Positions 1-8,691 of a stretch of 45,674 nucleotides of DNA are shown in pieces. Position 1 is the first letter of the stretch. Every line of letters begins with the position of its first letter. The translations under genes and the position numbers were made by a program. The notes below the pieces were generated by a model. That model ran no database searches, had not been told where the DNA came from, and worked only from the letters and a program-made list of their open reading frames with translations. The stretch is from Syntrophobacteraceae bacterium. Its GTDB lineage: Bacteria; Desulfobacterota; Syntrophobacteria; Syntrophobacterales; Syntrophobacteraceae. Where the stretch lies: the NCBI GenBank assembly GCA_013314815.1, contig JABUEY010000014.1, positions 1 to 45,674 of the forward strand, written 5' to 3'.

Positions 1-804
1 TTTTCGGAGAAGCCGGGTTTCAGAGAATTCTCGCTGCCCGATGATGGGGAGAAGCACGACGAGACGGTCATGGAGACTGTGACCCTGCTCGACGGGACGC
101 AGAAGTTCCTGGTAACGCTGGAACCGGGTATCCGGGCGGCTCCCGTTCCACTCCAGGTCACGACCGGTGCCCCCTCACTTCAACCGGCTCCTTTCGAGAG
201 GGAGAGGCGCCCCTTTGTTATCGTTCATCCTTCCGCCCTGATCGGTGGTTCGACGGATCCAGGCCCCGTTTCCGTCGACGCGAATCCCTTCGGATCCGAA
301 AATGCCAGGCTTCGCGGAATACTTATCCACCGATTGCTGGCAACTTATGGAACCAGGATGGAACTGCCGCCGATCGAGAGCATACGCGATACCCTGGTGC
401 ATATGGGATGCACGGAGAAAGAGGCCGGGGAAATGAGCGTGTCCGTCCGATCGGAGGTCGAGTCGTGCCTGGTCGATCCCTGGCTTGAGAGGCTTTATTC
501 GACGCCGGTTGATTCGAGATACGTGGAATGGCCGGTTGAATGCCTGCATTCCGGAAGGACGGTGTACTCGGGGGTAGTGGACCTTGTGGTTTTCGAGGGC
601 GGGAAGTGGAGGCTGGTGGACTTCAAGACTTCCGCACCTGCCGGTTCTTGTGATATCGATGTCTTCTGCAGGGGAGAGGTGGAAAAATACCGTCCGCAGG
701 TTCTGGCGTACCGGGAAATGTGGTGTAAAATGAAAAAGTCGGACACTGCCGATGTGAATGCCTACCTGTATTGGACTGCTCTCAGGAGAGCAGTGAAGCT
801 CTGA
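1..804 (+). CDS. RecB-like nuclease / UvrD-family helicase, C-terminal part (5' truncated by window)
   Basis: The frame is open from base 1, so this is the 3' end of a longer gene. The visible 267 residues end in a PD-(D/E)XK nuclease domain of the RecB/AddA type: a helical stretch RLRGILIHRLL, then VVDLVVF with the metal-binding Asp, then LVDFKTS with the D-x-K catalytic pair, then the QVLAYREMW (Q-x3-Y) motif. In this family such a domain follows a UvrD-type helicase and serves double-strand-break processing; the helicase part would lie upstream of the window. The stop codon is at 802-804 and the next gene (cbiA) starts 17 bp later, so the two are probably co-transcribed although functionally unrelated. 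I cannot tell AddA-like from other RecB-family helicase-nucleases from this fragment. Confidence 0.8.
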   Translation, partial: FSEKPGFREFSLPDDGEKHDETVMETVTLLDGTQKFLVTLEPGIRAAPVPLQVTTGAPSLQPAPFERERRPFVIVHPSALIGGSTDPGPVSVDANPFGSENARLRGILIHRLLATYGTRMELPPIESIRDTLVHMGCTEKEAGEMSVSVRSEVESCLVDPWLERLYSTPVDSRYVEWPVECLHSGRTVYSGVVDLVVFEGGKWRLVDFKTSAPAGSCDIDVFCRGEVEKYRPQVLAYREMWCKMKKSDTADVNAYLYWTALRRAVKL

Positions 805-821
805 GGGGATTGGAAGAAGTG

Positions 822-2255
822 ATGCGGCACATCAAGGACCCAGGGACCTCCGTGGACGAAAAACACGCGTTCGTGATTGCGGGAACCCGGAGTGGATGCG
901 GGAAGACAACCCTGTCCCTGGGGATTATGGCGGCACTGAAGGCTCGAGGATGGAGTGTTCAGCCTTTCAAGGTCGGCCCTGATTTCATCGATCCCGGTTT
1001 TCACACACAGGTGGCGGGCAGACAGTCCCGAAACCTGGACGGCTGGATGCTTGGCCGGGCTGCCAACAGGTCCCTGTTCGAACGGCTTCTCGACCAGGCC
1101 GATGTGGCCGTGGTCGAAGGGGTGATGGGATTGTTCGACGGGTACGACGGGGTCAGCGAGTCGGGCAGCAGTGCCGAGATTGCGAAATGGCTCGATCTGC
1201 CGGTGGTTCTCGTGGTGGATGCAGGGAGCATGGCCAGGAGTGCGGCTGCGCTGGTGTACGGGTTCAGCCGGTTCGACTCGGGGCTGAAGGTGGCGGGGGT
1301 CATCTTCAACAAGATCGGCGGCAAAGGGCACCTGGAGTACCTGAAGGAGGCCATGTCGGCCAATCTGCCCGAAATACCGGTGCTCGGAGGCATCCCCAGG
1401 GAGGATCCCATAAGGATACCCGAGCGACACCTCGGGTTGGTTACCGCCGATGAAGTCTTTCTCGATGATCGATGGCGGGCAAGACTCGTGCAGTTGGTGG
1501 AGGAGTACGTGGACCTCGACCTGCTGATCGAGAAGAGCTGCGTGCGGCTCGAACCGCGGTCTCGGGAGGCGCCCGGAATCCAAAACTTGCCGGTACCGAC
1601 GGTTCCCATTGCCGTGGCCCGGGATGCGGCTTTCTGCTTCTACTATCCCGACAACCTGGAACTGCTGCGCCAAGCGGGTGCACTCCTGCATTTCTTCTCC
1701 CCTCTTGCAGGTGAGAACTTTCCGCGCGAATCCGCCGGGCTCTACCTGGGCGGCGGATATCCCGAACTCTATGCCAAGGAGATTTCAGAACGGAAGGCGT
1801 TCATTGAATCGGTGATAAAGGCCGCGCAAAACGGTATGCCGATACACGCGGAATGTGGAGGCCTCATGGTCTTGAGCCGGTTCATCGAGACCATCGGAGG
1901 AGAAAGGTACTCCATGGCCGGGCTGCTTCCATTCGGGACGCGCATGTTGAAGAGAAGAAAGGCGTTGGGCTACACGGAGGTGGTCCTGAGCGTTCCGTGC
2001 CTGCTGGGAAAGGCCGGAATGGTGCTGAGAGGCCACGAATTCCATTATTCCGAGGTTGTTGAAGAAGAGCGGGACCCACGGCTGACGCTGGCCTACAGGC
2101 TCAGGATGCGCAGGCACGAAGGTGAGCGCATGGAGGGATATCTCACCGGATCCGTGCTGGCCAGTTACGTCCACCTTCACTGGGGGAGTGCGCCCGAGGC
2201 GGCCGAAAACTTTGTAATGTCCTGCAGGCATTGGATGAACAGGGCGGAACAATGA
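822..2255 (+). CDS. cbiA: Cobyrinic acid a,c-diamide synthase
   Basis: ATP- and glutamine-dependent amidation of the a and c carboxylates of cob(II)yrinate, a cytoplasmic step of cobamide synthesis. The N-terminal dethiobiotin-synthetase-like domain has the P-loop GTRSGCGKTT (Lys about residue 28) followed by VGPDFIDPGFH. The C-terminal class I glutaminase domain has the nucleophile in HAECGGLM (Cys about residue 345) and the His in YVHLHW. The length of 477 aa fits the family. I chose ATG 822 because GGAAG at 812-816 sits 5 nt before it; an in-frame ATG at 771 would overlap the upstream gene and lacks such a site. First of four clustered cobamide genes. No B12-box riboswitch was recognised upstream. 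Confidence 0.95.
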   Translation: MRHIKDPGTSVDEKHAFVIAGTRSGCGKTTLSLGIMAALKARGWSVQPFKVGPDFIDPGFHTQVAGRQSRNLDGWMLGRAANRSLFERLLDQADVAVVEGVMGLFDGYDGVSESGSSAEIAKWLDLPVVLVVDAGSMARSAAALVYGFSRFDSGLKVAGVIFNKIGGKGHLEYLKEAMSANLPEIPVLGGIPREDPIRIPERHLGLVTADEVFLDDRWRARLVQLVEEYVDLDLLIEKSCVRLEPRSREAPGIQNLPVPTVPIAVARDAAFCFYYPDNLELLRQAGALLHFFSPLAGENFPRESAGLYLGGGYPELYAKEISERKAFIESVIKAAQNGMPIHAECGGLMVLSRFIETIGGERYSMAGLLPFGTRMLKRRKALGYTEVVLSVPCLLGKAGMVLRGHEFHYSEVVEEERDPRLTLAYRLRMRRHEGERMEGYLTGSVLASYVHLHWGSAPEAAENFVMSCRHWMNRAEQ

Positions 2256-2406
2256 GCCGGTGTGTTCCGGTGGATTCGATCGCCCTCGAAGGTTATAATC
2301 ACGGGCCGAAGTTCATGCCTCGAATCATCACGGCATGCGTCGAGGCATCGCACGGTTTGGAATGCCGGATCGGGTGGTATCGTCCAGGAGAGAGGAAGAT
2401 GTGCAC

Positions 2407-3948
2407 ATGAATCGGAAAGCCAGGGCACTGATGTTTCTCGGGACAGGTTCGGATGTGGGAAAGAGCGTTCTCGCCGCTGCGTTCTGCAGGATTTTCAGGC
2501 AGGACGGCTACCGGGTTGCCCCGTTCAAGGCCCAGAACATGGCCCTCAATTCGTATATCACTCCCGAAGGCGGAGAGATGGGCAGGGCGCAGGTCGTCCA
2601 GGCCGAGGCTGCGGGCATCGAGCCGCACGTGGACATGAATCCGGTTCTCTTGAAGCCGACATCGCAAGTGGGTTCCCAGGTCATCGTACTGGGAAAAGCC
2701 GTCGGGAATTTTCCGGCCGTGGATTATTACGAATACAAGACAAAGCTGATTCCCGTCGTCCGGGAATCCTATGAACGGCTTGCGAGCCGGTATGATGTGG
2801 TGGTGCTCGAAGGAGCCGGCAGTGCCGTCGAACTCAACCTCAAGCAGCATGATATCGTCAACCTGGCGATGGCCGGAGAGGCCGATGCCCTGTGCATACT
2901 GGTGGGCGATATCGACAGAGGCGGAATCTTTGCCGCTTTGCTGGGCAGTTATATGCTGATGGAACCGCATGAACAGGAGCGGATCATCGGTTTTCTGGTG
3001 AACAAGCTGAGGGGGGATCCACGGCTTTTCGAAAGTGGTGTGCGGATCATGGAGGAGCGGTCAGGAAAGCCGGTGTTGGGAGTGATTCCCCATTTCGACC
3101 ACATCGCTCTTCCGGAAGAGGACAGCGTGGCACTGGGTAAACGCATGCGCCGGGCAGCCCTCCCGGATCCGCAGGGAAGCCTGGTCATTGGAGTGCTGAG
3201 GCTGCCGTTCATATCCAACTACACAGACTTCGATTGCTTTGAACAGGAAAGAGGGGTCGAGCTGGTCTATTTCGATCGGCCCGAGGAGATCTTCAACTGC
3301 GACGCGGTGATCTTGCCCGGGAGCAAGAATACCCTCGAGGACCTGGCGTTTCTCAAACGTTCCGGACTGGCAGATGCGGTCAGGGCCTACGCGGGGGCAG
3401 GAGGCACGGTCGTGGGACTCTGCGGCGGCTACCAGATGATGGGCTTCAAGGTTCGTGATCCACACGGCGTCGAAAGCAGCCTGGAAGAGGTCGACGGCCT
3501 TGCGCTTCTGGACATGGAAACGGAGATGTTTCCGGAGAAGATCACGTCCCAGGTCGAGGCCGTTCGCCTGTCCGGAGACCTCCACGGTGTTCCTGACGGA
3601 GAGGTTCTCAGGGGGTACGAAATCCACATGGGGCAAAGCACCACGATGGGCAGGGCGCGTCCCCTCTTCAGGATTGTCTCCAGGAACGGCCGCCCCGAGG
3701 ATACACTCGATGGTCTGACTCTCGAAAACGGCCGGGTCTGGGGTACGTATATCCATGGAGTCTTCGACAACGATGAGTTCAGAAGGGATTTCCTGGGCCG
3801 GTTGAAGCAAAGGTCCGGCAAGAGCGACGTGCGCCTGTCCGATTCGTTTTCCTACCGGCGCTGGAAGGAAGACCAGTATGACCGGCTTGCCGATCACGTG
3901 CGGCGGTATGCGGACGTCGGGCGGATCTACCGTTTGATGGGGCTGTGA
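2407..3948 (+). CDS. cobQ: Cobyric acid synthase (adenosylcobyric acid synthase, glutamine-hydrolysing)
   Basis: Amidates the b, d, e and g side chains of adenosylcobyrinic acid diamide, the step after CbiA. The N-terminal ATPase domain contains GTGSDVGKS and the conserved PFKAQNMALNS block typical of CobQ/CbiP. The C-terminal glutaminase domain has the catalytic Cys in GLCGGYQMMG and His in TYIHGVFD. The length of 513 aa is normal. ATG 2407 is preferred: GAGGAAG at 2392-2398 is correctly spaced, whereas an upstream in-frame start at 2335 lacks a ribosome binding site. It follows cbiA after 151 bp that show no recognisable regulatory element. The same gene is called cbiP in anaerobic-pathway organisms. 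Confidence 0.95.
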   Translation: MNRKARALMFLGTGSDVGKSVLAAAFCRIFRQDGYRVAPFKAQNMALNSYITPEGGEMGRAQVVQAEAAGIEPHVDMNPVLLKPTSQVGSQVIVLGKAVGNFPAVDYYEYKTKLIPVVRESYERLASRYDVVVLEGAGSAVELNLKQHDIVNLAMAGEADALCILVGDIDRGGIFAALLGSYMLMEPHEQERIIGFLVNKLRGDPRLFESGVRIMEERSGKPVLGVIPHFDHIALPEEDSVALGKRMRRAALPDPQGSLVIGVLRLPFISNYTDFDCFEQERGVELVYFDRPEEIFNCDAVILPGSKNTLEDLAFLKRSGLADAVRAYAGAGGTVVGLCGGYQMMGFKVRDPHGVESSLEEVDGLALLDMETEMFPEKITSQVEAVRLSGDLHGVPDGEVLRGYEIHMGQSTTMGRARPLFRIVSRNGRPEDTLDGLTLENGRVWGTYIHGVFDNDEFRRDFLGRLKQRSGKSDVRLSDSFSYRRWKEDQYDRLADHVRRYADVGRIYRLMGL

Positions 3949-4047
3949 CCGGGTCCTCGGGGGATCCGGTTTCCTGTTTTGCAGAATCCCTCGGGGTACT
4001 CATTGCCCGCGTCTGCGTGACAAGACGGAGCAGAGGTTCTCGGCCCT

Positions 4048-5058
4048 GTGCCCTGCCGTGTCATGACCAAGAAGAACGGAGTGTTTCGAGTGTTGTTCCT
4101 TCCCTGGCATCTGATAGCTGCGTACATTCTCGATCTGGTACTGGCTGACCCTCGCGGGCTCCCTCATCCCATTCGCTGGATCGGCCGCCTCATCAGCTGG
4201 GCGGAACTCCTGTTGTACGACAAGAGTACTTCTCCCCTGCACCAGAGGCTGTCCGGCATTGCTTTCTGGGTGCTCGTGGTTTCCGTTGTCCTTTCCGCCA
4301 CCGTGGTGATTACAGGGGTCTCCGTTCACCTGCATGTCATCCTGGGGCATATCGTGTTTGTCTGGCTGGCCTACACGACCCTTGCGGTTCGGAGCCTGCA
4401 CAGGGAATCAGCCGCAGTAGCGTCGGCCTTGAAGGAAGGGGATCTCGTCCGCGCGCGGGAAAGGCTTTCGATGATTGTGAGCCGGGACACGAGCGGACTC
4501 GACGACAAGGATATCGTGAGGGCCCTCGTGGAAACCGTCTCCGAGAATATCTCCGACGGCATCGTGGCGCCTCTGTTCTATCTCGCCCTGGGGGGCCCGG
4601 TTTGCGGAATGCTGTACAAAGCGGTGAACACGATGGACTCCATGGTGGGTTACCAGAACGAACGGTACCGGTATTTCGGCTGGTTTGCCGCCAGGGTGGA
4701 CGATGCGGCCAACTGGATTCCGGCGCGACTGAGCGGGCTGCTTATTGTCGGGGCCGCCGCATGCATGAGGTTGAACTGGAAGGAGTCATGGAAGGTGATG
4801 CGCCGGGACGCCCGCAGAATGAAAAGCCCCAATGCCGGCTACCCTGAAGCCGCTGCAGCCGGAGCCCTGGGGGTCAGGCTCGGGGGTACGAACATCTACT
4901 TCGGAAGCCCCGTGGAAAAGCCGACCCTGGGAGATCCTGTCAACCGTCTATCCATCGATACCTTCGCCGTTATGATCAGGCTGATGTACGTGACTTCTCT
5001 GCTTGCCCTGGTTCTGGCTGTAGGCATCCGCCTCGGGTGTCTTTTCAACCCTGTCTGA
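4048..5058 (+). CDS. cbiB: Adenosylcobinamide-phosphate synthase (integral membrane)
   Basis: Attaches (R)-1-amino-2-propanol O-phosphate to cobyric acid; the product of the next gene, cobD, supplies this substrate. The sequence is a typical CbiB: LDLVLADP near the N-terminus, HPIRWIG, YTTLAVRSLH, the conserved block VETVSENISDGIVAPLFY, then NTMDSMVGY and PNAGYPEAAAAGALGVRLGG. Several hydrophobic segments fit an inner-membrane protein. The start is uncertain: GTG 4048 has a weak GAGG 11 nt upstream (4033-4036), while ATG 4063 and GTG 4090 are also in frame, and the conserved part begins only around residue 15-20. The gene lies about 100 bp after cobQ and 65 bp before cobD on the same strand. 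Confidence 0.93.
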   Translation: MPCRVMTKKNGVFRVLFLPWHLIAAYILDLVLADPRGLPHPIRWIGRLISWAELLLYDKSTSPLHQRLSGIAFWVLVVSVVLSATVVITGVSVHLHVILGHIVFVWLAYTTLAVRSLHRESAAVASALKEGDLVRARERLSMIVSRDTSGLDDKDIVRALVETVSENISDGIVAPLFYLALGGPVCGMLYKAVNTMDSMVGYQNERYRYFGWFAARVDDAANWIPARLSGLLIVGAAACMRLNWKESWKVMRRDARRMKSPNAGYPEAAAAGALGVRLGGTNIYFGSPVEKPTLGDPVNRLSIDTFAVMIRLMYVTSLLALVLAVGIRLGCLFNPV

Positions 5059-5122
5059 CCCCGTCGAGGTTTCCTTGACCTGCTCCCTGCCGCAACTTGA
5101 ATTCCAGAAGGAGATGACTCAC

Positions 5123-6217
5123 ATGACGCTTCCTCACGGTGGCAACGTGTACGAAATCGCTGCACGCCTGGGATGCTCCCCGGACGACCTGCTCGATTAC
5201 AGCGCCAGCATCAACCCTCTCGGCCCTCCACCGGGGCTTCTCGAAAGAATTGGGGAGACCTTCCACCTGCTGCAGCACTACCCCGATATATCCAACAGCA
5301 CGCTGGTCGAATCCCTTGCCGCTTTTCATGATCTCCCTGCCGCCTGCATCGCTCCCGGAAACGGCTCCACGGAAATCATCTACTGCCTGCCTCGGGCGCT
5401 CGGGATCAAGAACGCTGCCGTGGTGCTGCCCACCTTCAGTGAGTACCGAAAAGCCTTTGAAATTCAGGGAGTGAGAATGCATACGCTGCCTGCGGATGCG
5501 GATTCCGGCTTCCAGCCGACAGTGGCGCAGCTCGATGCCTTGTGCGTTGCCCACTCTCCGCAAGCCATCCTGTTCACTCACCCGGGCAGCCCCTCGGGAA
5601 CCCTGCTCAGCAAGTCCGTTCGGGAATGGATCAAGACAAGAAGCGAAAAAGGGGGGCTCTGCTGCATCGTGGATGAAGTGTTCATCGACTTTTGCGAGGA
5701 AGAATCCCTGAAGCGCCATCTGCAGTCGTGCCCGGGACTTGTTCTGATCAGGTCCATGACGAAATTCTACGGCATCCCGGGGTTGAGGCTCGGCTACCTG
5801 ATGGCCGACGAAGAAACGGCGTCGAAGGTTCGATTCCTGCTTCCTCCCTGGTCCGTGAACACCGTAGCCCAAATCGCCGGAGTCTTCTGCATCGCGCAAA
5901 ACGCCTACCGCGAACAGACACTCCGACTAGTGAACGAGGAACGACAGAGGCTCCAAGGCAGACTCGAAGCTGTCGGAGGAATGAAGGTTCTCCCCGGCAA
6001 AGCGAACTATCTCCTGGTCGAACTGGATAAATGCCTGCCGCCGGCGGTTCGGCTTCAGCAGGACCTTCTTGCTTCAGACCGCATTATGGTGAGGGACTGC
6101 AGTTCGTTCGAGGGGCTCGGGGATCATTTCTTCCGCGCAGCTGTCCGCCTCCCCCATCAAAACCAGCGGCTGATCGAAGGCATCACCAGGTGGATCCGGT
6201 CTCATGAATCTGCGTGA
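5123..6217 (+). CDS. cobD: L-threonine-O-3-phosphate decarboxylase (PLP fold type I)
   Basis: Makes (R)-1-amino-2-propanol O-2-phosphate for the nucleotide-loop arm of cobamides. It belongs to the histidinol-phosphate-aminotransferase-like family: HGGNVYEIA and DYSASINPLGPP at the N-terminus, GNGSTEIIY for PLP phosphate binding, THPGSPSGTLL, IVDEVFIDF with the PLP-ring Asp, and the Schiff-base Lys in SMTKFYGIPGLRLGY. The length is 364 aa. ATG 5123 is chosen because AGAAGGAG at 5106-5113 lies 9 nt upstream; that site is too close to the ATG at 5114. The 3' end overlaps the convergent small gene on the other strand by 16 bp, leaving no room for a separate terminator. Confidence 0.93.
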   Translation: MTLPHGGNVYEIAARLGCSPDDLLDYSASINPLGPPPGLLERIGETFHLLQHYPDISNSTLVESLAAFHDLPAACIAPGNGSTEIIYCLPRALGIKNAAVVLPTFSEYRKAFEIQGVRMHTLPADADSGFQPTVAQLDALCVAHSPQAILFTHPGSPSGTLLSKSVREWIKTRSEKGGLCCIVDEVFIDFCEEESLKRHLQSCPGLVLIRSMTKFYGIPGLRLGYLMADEETASKVRFLLPPWSVNTVAQIAGVFCIAQNAYREQTLRLVNEERQRLQGRLEAVGGMKVLPGKANYLLVELDKCLPPAVRLQQDLLASDRIMVRDCSSFEGLGDHFFRAAVRLPHQNQRLIEGITRWIRSHESA

Positions 6218-6480
6218 GGTTCATGCGAATGTGAGTCATCTTTTAAAAAATACTCATGATACTCGTTGTCCACAAGGTGATTGCGCAGCAGCTGAGACAG
6301 CATTTCGAAGACCCGGGTGATTTCTTCGTCCGTCAGCCTGGGAACAAGCTTCTGCATCAAATCGTCGTCTGAAAACTTCTGGAGGTAATAGATCAGAGAT
6401 TTCTCGTCCACTTCCCTGGAAAAGCCGAAAGCCACCAGGCCGTCATAGGTTTCCACGAAGGTGTGCTTGTGCGCTGCCAT
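6202..6480 (-). CDS. Small conserved cytoplasmic protein of unknown function
   Basis: A 92-aa hydrophilic protein without signal peptide or membrane segment, mostly helical by eye (DEEITRVFEMLSQLLRNHLV), with a His-rich N-terminus (MAAHKHTF) and a His-rich C-terminal tail (DDSHSHEPHADS). The His-rich ends could bind metal, but this is a guess. ATG 6480 has AGGA 7 nt upstream. It follows the inositol-phosphate synthase gene by about 130 bp on the same strand and converges on cobD with a 16-bp overlap. It resembles short 'cytoplasmic protein' entries known from sulfate reducers; I know of no assigned function. Confidence 0.7.
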   Translation of the reverse strand: MAAHKHTFVETYDGLVAFGFSREVDEKSLIYYLQKFSDDDLMQKLVPRLTDEEITRVFEMLSQLLRNHLVDNEYHEYFLKDDSHSHEPHADS

Positions 6481-6559
6481 GGGTATTCCTGTTCTTTTCC
6501 GGCCCGTTATGCAGGAAAGAAACCGGGGTTGTTGGGATATCCTGTGATGCCTGTACGGA

Positions 6560-6602
6560 GCCGGGGAGAGACAACGAAATCCTGGGAGTCTCCGTCCCCG
6601 GC
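6560..6602 (-). terminator. Strong hairpin just downstream of the inositol-phosphate synthase gene
   Basis: Inverted repeat GCCGGGGA (6560-6567) / TCCCCGGC (6595-6602), continued inward by GAGAC (6568-6572) / GTCTC (6588-6592). It begins 10 nt after the stop of the synthase gene on the minus strand. No T-run follows on that strand, so it could be a Rho-assisted end, an mRNA 3'-protecting stem or an inter-gene processing site rather than an intrinsic terminator. Confidence 0.45.
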
Positions 6603-6611
6603 AGCCCGCGG

Positions 6612-7958
6612 CTATTCGGCTTCTCCATTCATGTAGTAGTCGAGGCCGAAGTGAGTGATCTGCTCCTCGCCCATGAGGTACCTCAGGGTGTTCTTCAGTT
6701 TCATGAGCTGAATGAAAATGTCGTGTTCCGGGTAGAGGTTTTCCTTGTGCATGGGACTTTTGAAGAAGAAAGACAGCCATTCCTGGATACCGCTCATGCC
6801 CACCCGTTGAGCCAGGTCGGTAAGAAGGACGAGATCCAGGATAAGAGGAGCGGCCAATATGCTGTCCCGGCACAGGAAGTCCAGTTTGATCTGCATGGGA
6901 TAACCCAGCCAGCCGAAGATGTCTATGCAGTCCCATCCTTCCTTGTTGTCTCCACGCGGTGGATAGTAGTTGATCGTCACCTTGTGGTAGTAATTCTTGT
7001 ACAGGGTGGGATAGAGATGAGGCTGAAGAATGTATTCCAGGACCGAAAGCTTGCTTTCTTCCTTCGTTTTGAAGGAATCCTTGTCATCGAGCACCAGGCC
7101 GTCGCGGTTCCCCAGGATATTGGTGGAGTACCAGCCTTCGAGGCCGAGCATTCGTGATTTCAGGCCCGGAGCAAGGATCGTTTTCATGAGGGTCTGGCCG
7201 GTTTTGAAGTCCTTTCCGGCGATGGGAACGTTCATCTGTTTGGCGAGTTCGACCATTGCCGGGATGTCAATGGTGAGATTGGGCGCACCGTTGATGAAAG
7301 GAATACCGCTTTCGAGCGCCGCCAGGGCATAGAGCATGCTCGGAGCGATCTTTTCATGGTTGGATTCGACGGCGTCCTGGAGGGCGTCCGGCGACTGGTG
7401 GATTGCCTCGGGCGTGAGGTGTATTTCGGTACTTCCGCACCAGATCATTACACAGCGTTCGAGGCCGTTTTCTTTTTTGAACCGATGGATGTCTTCCTTG
7501 AGTGAGTCGACGTGCCGTCGGAGGTCCTGACCTTCCTTTACATGAGTCCCATCGAGATTTCGCACGAAGCGGCGGTCGAAGACGGCCTTCATCGGAACAA
7601 TACCCCCGAGAAAGTCCCTGATGGGTTCCACGTGTTCGCGCTTGAGGACTCGAGCGTAATTGGCCGCTTCGTAGCAGTTGGCTTCATAGAGGTCCCAGCC
7701 ACCGAAGACCAGGTCATCGAGGGAGGCCAGGGGGACAAACTCCCTGATTTTCGGGGACCGGTGTTCAAAGCGTTTGCCGAGGCGTATGGTCCCCAGCTGA
7801 GTCAATGAACCTACAGGCTCCCCCAGTCCCCTTCGCACAAGCTCCACACCAGCGATAAACGTTGTACTCACCGCACCCCCGATGCCCGGGATCAACACAC
7901 CCAGTCTGCCTTCCGGTGTCTTGATACGGTCTTTCCTTTTCAGACTCTCTTCTTTCAA
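6612..7958 (-). CDS. ino1: myo-inositol-1-phosphate synthase family protein
   Basis: Converts glucose-6-phosphate to inositol-3-phosphate (NAD-dependent) in characterised family members. The N-terminal Rossmann segment is GVLIPGIGGAVSTTFIAG. The catalytic core shows NGAPNLTIDIPAMVELA, then PIAGKDFKTGQT with the conserved Lys residues, and LGLEGWYSTNILGN. The length of 448 aa fits the family. The start is TTG 7958: no better start lies nearby and GGGGAGGACTG stands just upstream. It is followed by a small gene on the same strand. In bacteria the product can feed phosphatidylinositol, inositol-phosphate solutes or mycothiol-like thiols; no partner gene for any of these is visible here. Confidence 0.88.
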   Translation of the reverse strand: MKEESLKRKDRIKTPEGRLGVLIPGIGGAVSTTFIAGVELVRRGLGEPVGSLTQLGTIRLGKRFEHRSPKIREFVPLASLDDLVFGGWDLYEANCYEAANYARVLKREHVEPIRDFLGGIVPMKAVFDRRFVRNLDGTHVKEGQDLRRHVDSLKEDIHRFKKENGLERCVMIWCGSTEIHLTPEAIHQSPDALQDAVESNHEKIAPSMLYALAALESGIPFINGAPNLTIDIPAMVELAKQMNVPIAGKDFKTGQTLMKTILAPGLKSRMLGLEGWYSTNILGNRDGLVLDDKDSFKTKEESKLSVLEYILQPHLYPTLYKNYYHKVTINYYPPRGDNKEGWDCIDIFGWLGYPMQIKLDFLCRDSILAAPLILDLVLLTDLAQRVGMSGIQEWLSFFFKSPMHKENLYPEHDIFIQLMKLKNTLRYLMGEEQITHFGLDYYMNGEAE

Positions 7959-8054
7959 AACAGTCCTCCCCGATATCAGATCATACCCTGCAACATATTG
8001 AAATTTTACAGGTCAATAATGCTCATGCCCGCCGGAATGTCAAGGAGATTGAAT

Positions 8055-8642
8055 TCAACCGGAAGGACGTGCGCCGGCGGAACCGAAGTCGGATTGCCGT
8101 CTTTCCCGCTCGAGAAGAAGTTGTTTGACAGGCAAACCCGCGCTGTACCCGCCGAGTCCGCCGTCGGATGCGACCACTCGATGGCACGGAATAAGAATGG
8201 CGACGGGATTATTCCCGCACGCCTGCCCGACGGCGCGGGAAGCCTGCGGCCTGCCGATCCTTTGTGCGACATCCTTGTAGGTTCGAGTCTGCCCGAAAGG
8301 GATGCGGCAGAGCTCCTCGAGTACCTCCCTCTGGAAATCTGTTCCGGCGTTCATGTCCAGGGGGAAGGCCGGAATCGGTTTCCCCTTTTCGAAAAAATCG
8401 TCAACGGCGGCTCTCATGCCGTGAAGGAAGGATCCGGGAGGTGCCTCCTGGATCCGGGTTCCGGGATACAATCTGTAAACGGAAGCACGGATGACTTCGT
8501 CTGAAGGTGCATCGTCACCGTGGAATTCGAGCAGGCAGATGCCCGTCGAGGTGGCTGCTGACAGCAGCCAGCCGAGGGGAGTACGAAAAAGAAGGTATTT
8601 CACCGTCATCCCGGCGCTGCCCTGGTTCGTTCTCCGGCCCAT
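8055..8642 (-). CDS. ogt: Methylated-DNA-[protein]-cysteine S-methyltransferase
   Basis: Suicidal repair of O6-alkylguanine in DNA. The C-terminal domain is canonical: TDFQREVLEELCRIPFGQT, RIGRPQASRAVGQACGNNP with the Arg finger, and the acceptor Cys in IPCHRVV (Cys about residue 153), then GGLGGYSAG. ATG 8642 is preceded by a purine-rich GGAAGGGAG about 8 nt upstream; a later ATG at 8609 has no clear site. The length is 195 aa, a little longer than the usual 160-180. It lies just downstream of the metallo-hydrolase gene on the same strand. Confidence 0.92.
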   Translation of the reverse strand: MGRRTNQGSAGMTVKYLLFRTPLGWLLSAATSTGICLLEFHGDDAPSDEVIRASVYRLYPGTRIQEAPPGSFLHGMRAAVDDFFEKGKPIPAFPLDMNAGTDFQREVLEELCRIPFGQTRTYKDVAQRIGRPQASRAVGQACGNNPVAILIPCHRVVASDGGLGGYSAGLPVKQLLLERERRQSDFGSAGARPSG

Positions 8643-8691
8643 GACCTTGGCTCCCTTCCTTTCACCGGCGGCTGGCAGGCCGCGGCCTCCG

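Noticed and set aside
762..1691. Long minus-strand frame opposite cbiA
   Set aside because: It is a mirror of a strongly conserved gene in GC-rich DNA, with no ribosome binding site and no recognisable protein.
2256..2406. Cobalamin riboswitch before cobQ
   Set aside because: No B12 box or core pattern is recognisable in 151 bp, and the space is short for the full aptamer.
5045..5899. Long minus-strand frame opposite cobD
   Set aside because: Shadow of cobD; composition is non-protein-like and it overlaps the conserved PLP motifs on the other strand.
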